A DNA stretch of 64,000 nt, from contig NZ_RSEC01000036.1 of NCBI RefSeq assembly GCF_003937945.1, positions 682,001-746,000 of the forward strand, written 5' to 3'. This document shows positions 59,254-64,000 of the stretch, one piece after another; position 1 is the stretch's first letter; every line of letters begins with the position of its first letter. The translations under genes and the position numbers were made by a program. Source of the stretch: Amycolatopsis eburnea. Lineage in GTDB: Bacteria; Actinomycetota; Actinomycetes; Mycobacteriales; Pseudonocardiaceae. The notes beneath the pieces were generated by a model that worked only from the letters and a program-made list of their open reading frames with translations, was not told the DNA's origin and made no database searches.

Positions 59254-60048
59254 GTGAACAGACGGGTATTGCTTCCCTTCGCCGCCGCGGTCCTGCTCGT
59301 CGCGGGGCAGGCGCCGGCGACCGCCCAGGACATCTACGCGGGGGCCGAAGACCACTTCGCGGGCTCGCAGATCGCCAAGGTCGAAGGCGTCGACGCGGTC
59401 CCCGGCGTGCTGTACGGGTCCGACGACCAGCAGCTCGGCCACGACGTCAGCGGCCACCAGGGGCCGGTCGACTGGCCGGGCGCGGCGCGGTCCGGCGCCA
59501 AGTTCGTCTACGTCAAGGCGACCGAGGGCACCGGCTTCGTCAACCCGCAGTTCGCGCAGCAGTACAACGGCTCGTACGACGCCGGCCTGATCCGCGGCGC
59601 CTATCACTTCGCGCGCCCGGACATCTCCGACGGCGCGGCGCAGGCGCGGTACTTCCTCGCCCACGGCGGCGGCTGGTCGGCCGACGGCCGGACCCTGCCC
59701 GGCGCGCTCGACGCGGAGTACAACCCCTACGGCGAGACCTGCTACGGCAAGGACGCCGCGGGCATGGTCCGCTGGCTCAGCGACTTCTCCGAGACCTACC
59801 GCGCGGCGACCGGCCGCTACCCGACGATCTACACGTCGACGAGCTGGTGGAAGCGCTGCACCGCGAACAACGGCGGCTTCGGGGACAACCCGCTCTGGAT
59901 CGCCCGCTACAACACCTACATCGGCGAGCTGCCCGCCGGCTGGGGCGTCCACACGATCTGGCAGTTCGCCGACCGCGGCACCCTGCCCGGCGACCAGAAC
60001 TGGTTCAACGGCTCGGCCGACCGGCTGCGCGCCCTCGCGCTGGGCTGA
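59254..60048 (+). CDS. Secreted GH25 lysozyme, copy 1
   Basis: 264 residues from GTG with GGGGAG seven bases upstream; GTG at 59239 would add five. Signal peptide ends near ATA (residue 25). GH25 fold: LGHDVSGHQGPVDWPGAARS with the first Asp, FVYVKATEGTGFVNPQF and PGALDAEYNPYG with the catalytic Glu. It cuts peptidoglycan. A 30-residue linker (EDHFAGSQIAKVEGVDAVPG) is unusual. Copy 2 follows after 190 bases. Confidence 0.93.
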   Translation: MNRRVLLPFAAAVLLVAGQAPATAQDIYAGAEDHFAGSQIAKVEGVDAVPGVLYGSDDQQLGHDVSGHQGPVDWPGAARSGAKFVYVKATEGTGFVNPQFAQQYNGSYDAGLIRGAYHFARPDISDGAAQARYFLAHGGGWSADGRTLPGALDAEYNPYGETCYGKDAAGMVRWLSDFSETYRAATGRYPTIYTSTSWWKRCTANNGGFGDNPLWIARYNTYIGELPAGWGVHTIWQFADRGTLPGDQNWFNGSADRLRALALG

Positions 60049-60185
60049 ACGGCGCAACGCCGCCGGTAATAGGTGTTAACCAGTCACGAATTGAAGATCG
60101 ACTTCCCGAGAAAATCACCCACCCGTATACCCAATTTCACGGAACTGAGTGACAAACCGCCATCTCGTCCTCAACAATCGTGCCC

Positions 60186-60211
60186 GGGCGGCTACCTGCA
60201 CATAGCCGCCC
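60186..60211 (+). promoter_or_regulatory. 9-bp hairpin before the second lysozyme
   Basis: GGGCGGCTA and TAGCCGCCC pair over eight bases, 30 bases before the ATG. Could be an attenuator or a transcript-stabilising hairpin. Confidence 0.45.
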
Positions 60212-60241
60212 TCAGCGAGGGTTCTGTGAAGGGATTCCAAC

Positions 60242-61111
60242 ATGTCCACTTCCCGAAGAGGGCGGTTCTTCGCCGCCCTGGTCGTCCCGGCCACGCTGCT
60301 CCTGCTCGGCAGCACGGCGCAGGCGGCGACGTTCTCCCCCGAGGCCGACCCGGTCGCCGCGATCAACGCGGACATCGCACAGCACAACCACGAACTGGGG
60401 TCGCAGATCCGGCGCGTCGAAGGCGACAAGTCGACACCGGATTCGCAGAAGGCGGCGCAGCAACCGCAGCCGGCCCAGGCCGTCCCCAACAGCGTGCTGG
60501 CCACCGTCGCCGGCATGGACGTCGCCAGCTACCAGGGCAACGTCAACTGGGCGAGCTGGTGGAACCAGGGCAAGCGGTTCGTCTGGACCAAGGCCACCGA
60601 GAGCACCAGCTACACCAACCCGTACTTCGCGCAGCAGTACAACGGCTCCTATAACCAGGGCTTCATCCGCGGCGCGTACCACTTCGCCACGCCGAACACC
60701 TCGAGCGGCGCGGCGCAGGCCAGGTACTTCGTCGCCCACGGCGGCGGCTGGTCCAGGGACGGCAAGACCCTGCCCGGCGCGCTCGACATGGAGTACAACC
60801 CGTACGGCTCGACCTGCTACGGGCTGAGCAAGGCCGGGATGACGTCGTGGATCCTCGACTTCCACGACACCTACCACTCCCTGACCGGCCGGTACCCGGT
60901 GATCTACACGTCGACGAGCTGGTGGAGCAGCTGCGTGAGCGGTGACTTCTCCAGCACGGCCCCGCTGTGGGTCGCGCGGTACGCGTCGACGGTGGGCACC
61001 CTGCCGTACAACTGGAGCTACTACACCGTCTGGCAGTACACCTCGAGCCCGCTCGACCAGGACACCTTCAACGGTGCCTACGACCGGCTCCAGGCGCTCG
61101 CCAACGGCTGA
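60242..61111 (+). CDS. Secreted GH25 lysozyme, copy 2
   Basis: 289 residues. Signal peptide ends near AQA (residue 28). A helical linker with Gln-rich SQKAAQQPQPAQAVPNS precedes the domain: VAGMDVASYQGNVNWASWWN, FVWTKATESTSYTNPYFAQQ and PGALDMEYNPYGSTCYGLS. The domain is close to copy 1, so a tandem duplication is inferred. AGGGA precedes the ATG. Confidence 0.93.
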   Translation: MSTSRRGRFFAALVVPATLLLLGSTAQAATFSPEADPVAAINADIAQHNHELGSQIRRVEGDKSTPDSQKAAQQPQPAQAVPNSVLATVAGMDVASYQGNVNWASWWNQGKRFVWTKATESTSYTNPYFAQQYNGSYNQGFIRGAYHFATPNTSSGAAQARYFVAHGGGWSRDGKTLPGALDMEYNPYGSTCYGLSKAGMTSWILDFHDTYHSLTGRYPVIYTSTSWWSSCVSGDFSSTAPLWVARYASTVGTLPYNWSYYTVWQYTSSPLDQDTFNGAYDRLQALANG

Positions 61112-61122
61112 CCCGCCCCCAC

Positions 61123-61170
61123 CCGGCTCCCGGATCGTGACGACTTCGCGTCGGCACGGCCGGGAGCCGG
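61123..61170 (+). terminator. Terminator after the second lysozyme
   Basis: CCGGCTCCCGG and CCGGGAGCCGG form an 11-bp stem, followed by tttc. Confidence 0.78.
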
Positions 61171-61285
61171 TTTCATGCCGTACCGTCCGACCTTGCAGAA
61201 TGCTGCGCACACGTCCGGGGGAACCGCTCGCGTCCGCCGGACGTCGGATCGCAGACGTTCAACCAGCGCCCGGAAGGCATGAAAG

Positions 61286-62170
61286 ATGACGTACCCGCCT
61301 CAGCCGGGCCAGCCCGGCCAGCCCGACCCGTACGGCCAGCAGCCCCAGTCCGGTGGCTTCCAGCAGCCGTACCCGCAGCAGGGTGGGTGGGACCCCAACC
61401 AGCAGCAGCAGCCGTACCCGACGCAGCAGTACCCGCAGGGCTGGGACCCGAGCCAGCAGCAGGGTTACCCGAGCCCGCAGCCGCAGTGGGGCGACGGAGG
61501 TGCGCAGCAGCAGTCGGCGTGGGCGGACCCGAACGCGCAGCAGTACGGCCAGCAGGCCTGGGACCCGAACCAGGGCGGCCAGATGTCCGGCTGGGACCAG
61601 TCGACGGCCGGTTACGGGCAGGGCTTCGGCGGGCCGCCGGCGCCGCCGAAGAAGAGCAAGACCGGGATGTGGATCGCCATCGGCGCCACCGTGGTCGTCG
61701 TGCTGGCGGCGCTGGGCGTCACCGGCTTCGTCGCGCCCGGGTTCTTCCTTTCGAAGGACGACAACACGACCGTCGCGGCGCCGCCGTCGTCGAGCACGTC
61801 CGCGAAGCCGACGGCGCCGAAGACGAGCACGCCCAAGAAGACCACGACGCCGACCTCGAAGCCGCCGTCCAGCTCCGGCGCGTCGGACGCCAAGGCGGTC
61901 CTGCAGGGCTTCATCGACAAGCTCAACGGGGGCGACAAGGCCGGCGCGCTCGCGCTGGGCTGCTCCGACTCGAAGGACCTGCTCGACTCGTGGCTCGACA
62001 CGTTCCTCAAGCCGCCGCTGCAGCTGAAGCTCGGCGAGGTGCCGGACGACGAGTACCTGGTCGAGGGCCAGGTGACCGGGACGTCCGCGGGCAAGAACGT
62101 CAAGGGCACGCTGAGCGCGACGAACTTCGACGACAAGGGCTTCTGCGTCAGCACCATGCTGGTTTCCTGA
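61286..62170 (+). CDS. Pro/Gln-rich single-pass membrane protein
   Basis: 294 residues; GGAAGG eight bases before the ATG. The first 115 residues are Pro/Gln/Gly/Tyr-rich repeats (PYPQQGGWDPNQQQQPYP). One helix (TGMWIAIGATVVVVLAALGV) is followed by a Ser/Thr/Lys linker and a small domain (ASDAKAVLQGFIDKLNGGDK) that resembles NTF2-like lipoprotein domains. The head probably lies inside the cell. Function unknown. Confidence 0.78.
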   Translation: MTYPPQPGQPGQPDPYGQQPQSGGFQQPYPQQGGWDPNQQQQPYPTQQYPQGWDPSQQQGYPSPQPQWGDGGAQQQSAWADPNAQQYGQQAWDPNQGGQMSGWDQSTAGYGQGFGGPPAPPKKSKTGMWIAIGATVVVVLAALGVTGFVAPGFFLSKDDNTTVAAPPSSSTSAKPTAPKTSTPKKTTTPTSKPPSSSGASDAKAVLQGFIDKLNGGDKAGALALGCSDSKDLLDSWLDTFLKPPLQLKLGEVPDDEYLVEGQVTGTSAGKNVKGTLSATNFDDKGFCVSTMLVS

Positions 62171-62174
62171 GCGG

Positions 62175-63230
62175 GTGAAGCTGTGGCGATCGCCGCTGGC
62201 GTGGACGTTCTTCGCGTCGGTGGCGCTGCTGCTCGGGGTCGGCGGCTGGCTGCTGACCGACCCCGCCACCAGCCGCAGTGACGCGCTGAAGACGGGCGGC
62301 CTCGCCGGCGGCGCGGTCGTGGCGCTGTACGCGCTGTGGCTCAACGACCGGCGCCGCCGGGTCGAGGAAGGCCGCCACGACGTCGAACGGCGTCGGCACG
62401 AACTCGAGTCGCAGCGCGCGGAACAGGACCGCGAGCGGGTGGCGGACGAGCGGTTCGCGAAGGCGGTCGAGCTGCTCGGCCACACCGCGGACCAGGTGCG
62501 CGTGGGTGCGCTGCACGCGCTGGCGGGGCTGGCGCGCAGCCGTCCGGAGTACACGCAGACGGTGCTGGACGTGCTGTGCTCGTACCTGCGGCGGCCGTTT
62601 TCGCACACCCGCGACCCGGAGCAGGAACGCGAACTCACGGTCCGGCTCACGGCCCAACGGCTCGTCACCGACCTGCTCCCGGCCCGCGACGCCGAGGGTC
62701 CGGTCTACGACCTGGACCTGACCGGTGCCCGGCTGGAGTACTTCGACCTCTCGGGCAAGCTGATCGGCGGCCTGCTGCTCCGGTACGCGGAGCTGCACAG
62801 CAGCACGAACCTCAGCGGCTGCCGCTTCACCGGCCGGGTGTACTTCACCGCCGCGGGCACCGAGTCCGGCCGCCTGATCGGCTACTTCCGGTGCCGCGGC
62901 GCGGTTTTCGAGAGCCACGCGTGGTTCAGCGGGACGGCCTTCGCCGAAGACGTGGACTTCACGGACACAACGTTCGCCGGGGAGACGACGTTCAAGGACG
63001 CGAAGTTCGCGAAGGACGCGACGTTCGGCGGGGTCCGGGCGACGGGGTCGCTCGACCTGCGGCGGGCTTCGTTCGCCGGGCAGACGGATCTGCGGTTCGC
63101 TTCGCTGCCGGCGGCGGTTTCGCTGTACAACACGCGGGTTCGGGCCGAGAAGGACGTGCGGTTGCCGGAAGCGTGGGACTTCGAGGAACTGCACGACGGG
63201 GAACTGCGGATCGTCGCGAAGCGGGGCTGA
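62175..63230 (+). CDS. Membrane-anchored pentapeptide-repeat protein
   Basis: 351 residues from GTG, four bases after the previous stop. Two membrane helices (TFFASVALLLGVGGWLLTDP and LKTGGLAGGAVVALYALWLN) and an Arg/Glu coiled coil (RRRVEEGRHDVERRRHELES) lead to pentapeptide repeats: DLDLTGARLEYFDLSG, then CRFTGRVYFTA and TTFAGETTFKDAKFAKDATF. Repeats of A(D/N)LxX type make a right-handed beta helix. Role unknown; DNA-gyrase protection is one known role of the fold but not indicated. Confidence 0.85.
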   Translation: MKLWRSPLAWTFFASVALLLGVGGWLLTDPATSRSDALKTGGLAGGAVVALYALWLNDRRRRVEEGRHDVERRRHELESQRAEQDRERVADERFAKAVELLGHTADQVRVGALHALAGLARSRPEYTQTVLDVLCSYLRRPFSHTRDPEQERELTVRLTAQRLVTDLLPARDAEGPVYDLDLTGARLEYFDLSGKLIGGLLLRYAELHSSTNLSGCRFTGRVYFTAAGTESGRLIGYFRCRGAVFESHAWFSGTAFAEDVDFTDTTFAGETTFKDAKFAKDATFGGVRATGSLDLRRASFAGQTDLRFASLPAAVSLYNTRVRAEKDVRLPEAWDFEELHDGELRIVAKRG

Positions 63231-63231
63231 G

Positions 63232-63263
63232 CGGAGGGCACTGGCCGAAGCCGGCGCCCTCCG
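63232..63263. terminator. Convergent terminator between pentapeptide gene and purL
   Basis: CGGAGGGC and GCCCTCCG pair; GGCC and GGC inside extend the structure. It lies in the 37 bases between the two stops. Confidence 0.7.
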
Positions 63264-63267
63264 GTGC

Positions 63268-64000
63268 TCAGTCGAACAGCGCCGGCAGGGCGCCTTCCCA
63301 CGCCTCGCGCAGCTCGTCCAGCGTGAACTCGGTGATGCCCTGCAGCTCCAGCGTGCCCGACTCCGGGTCGACCACGCCGGTCTTGCGCCACGGCAGCCCG
63401 CGGGCCGTGCACATCTCCGTGAAGCGCAGCTCCTCCGTGCGCGGGACCGCCACCAGCACCCGGCCCGCCGACTCGGAGAACAGCTGGACGAACGGGTCCT
63501 GGTCGGTGTCGAGGAAGACGCGGGCGCCGCACTGTCCGATGAGGACGGTCTCGACCAGCGTCTGGATCAGGCCGCCGTCGGAGAGGTCGTGCGCCGCCGA
63601 GATCATGCCGTCGCGGGAGCCCGCCACCAGGATCTCGCCCAGCAGCTTCTCGCGCGCCAGGTCCACACGCGGGGGCACGCCGCCGAGGTGGCCGTGGAGT
63701 TCGCGGGCCCACGCGGAGCCGTCCAGCTCGTCGTGCGTTTCGCCCAGCAGCAGCAGGGTTTCGCCCGCTTCCGCGCCGATGCCGGTCGGGATGCGGCGGG
63801 TGACGTCGTCGATCACGCCGAGGACGCCGATCACCGGGGTCGGCAGGATCGCCGTCGAACCGGTCTGGTTGAAGAAGCTCACGTTGCCGCCCGTCACCGG
63901 GATGCCCAGCTCGACGCAGCCGTCCGCGAGGCCGTGGACCGCCTGCTCGAACTGCCACATCACGCCCGGGTCGGTCGGGGCGCCGAAGTTCAGGCAGTCG
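63268..64000 (-). CDS. purL: PurL, phosphoribosylformylglycinamidine synthase subunit II, 5' part missing
   Basis: The C-terminal 243 residues are present and the frame continues past the window edge. Seen: [60 protein letters not shown] and [13 protein letters not shown]. These are the AIRS-like ATP-site motifs of PurL. It converts FGAR to FGAM. Together with purM and purF upstream it shows that the purine genes are spread over this region. Confidence 0.94.
   Translation of the reverse strand, partial: DCLNFGAPTDPGVMWQFEQAVHGLADGCVELGIPVTGGNVSFFNQTGSTAILPTPVIGVLGVIDDVTRRIPTGIGAEAGETLLLLGETHDELDGSAWARELHGHLGGVPPRVDLAREKLLGEILVAGSRDGMISAAHDLSDGGLIQTLVETVLIGQCGARVFLDTDQDPFVQLFSESAGRVLVAVPRTEELRFTEMCTARGLPWRKTGVVDPESGTLELQGITEFTLDELREAWEGALPALFD

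Noticed and set aside
60049..60241. c-di-AMP (ydaO) riboswitch before the second lysozyme
   Set aside because: The conserved core segments of that riboswitch are not found; only a simple hairpin is present.

Overview
The window is about 70 percent GC, densely packed and rich in GTG starts and 4-base start/stop overlaps. It carries mycothiol synthase, GlnR, RsiG, DUF3073, DUF1416, DUF4395 and a DUF397/XRE pair, all actinobacterial markers. The order glnR-mshD-pstSCAB is also known from Streptomyces. I infer a Pseudonocardiaceae chromosome, most likely Amycolatopsis, but no rRNA, tRNA or species-diagnostic gene is present to prove it.

Layout. 1-8.9 kb: C-terminally cut HelD, a Tat-exported metallophosphoesterase, a VOC protein, a DUF6328 membrane protein, a Cu-SOD-like secreted protein, an F420/PPOX oxidoreductase, DUF2339 and a Gfo/Idh/MocA oxidoreductase. 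8.9-12.3 kb: an accessory patch with a nucleoside-phosphorylase-like/Sel1-repeat protein facing a DUF4143 AAA ATPase that has a four-copy, 23-bp direct-repeat array at its promoter. 12.4-14.7 kb: dusB and two membrane proteins. 14.7-19.2 kb: a five-gene GntR operon (ADP-ribosylglycohydrolase, PfkB kinase, NCS1 permease, isochorismatase-like hydrolase) joined by 4-base overlaps. 19.2-24.4 kb: alpha/beta hydrolase, idi, a diguanylate cyclase and an LCP-family cell-wall ligase. 24.4-31.2 kb: phosphate and nitrogen control (phoU, pstSCAB with PHO boxes, mshD, glnR). 31.2-34.5 kb: LmeA-like and thioredoxin-like proteins, then a sulfur operon (Cys leader peptide, DUF4395, rhodanese, DUF1416). 34.5-43.3 kb: MerR/MFS pair, nitrobindin, pxpBC, pabC, ygfZ, rsiG and asparaginase. 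43.5-50.3 kb: DUF3073, a 3-hydroxyacyl-CoA dehydrogenase, a five-gene ECF transporter operon with an embedded Gly-Ala-Ala repeat frame, and a second Gfo/Idh protein. 50.4-58 kb: VanZ-like, GNAT, arfB, purM, purF, a WhiJ-type XRE/DUF397 module and a methyltransferase. 58-64 kb: SCP-like and SseB-like proteins, two tandem GH25 lysozymes, a PQ-rich membrane protein, a pentapeptide-repeat protein and a purL fragment.

How they work together. PhoU and Pst form the phosphate-uptake system, with sequence-visible PHO boxes at phoU and pstS, next to the nitrogen regulator GlnR. A diguanylate cyclase and the c-di-GMP-responsive anti-sigma factor RsiG point to c-di-GMP control of development. LCP, GH25 and LmeA-like proteins serve the envelope. 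purM, purF and purL are separate parts of purine synthesis. Sixteen genes share one promoter layout, a -10 hexamer 5-7 nt before the start codon, so leaderless expression is a theme of this segment. The most intriguing parts are the PNP/Sel1 gene with a strong internal start, the 23-bp array, the GntR salvage operon and the collagen-like frame in the ECF operon.
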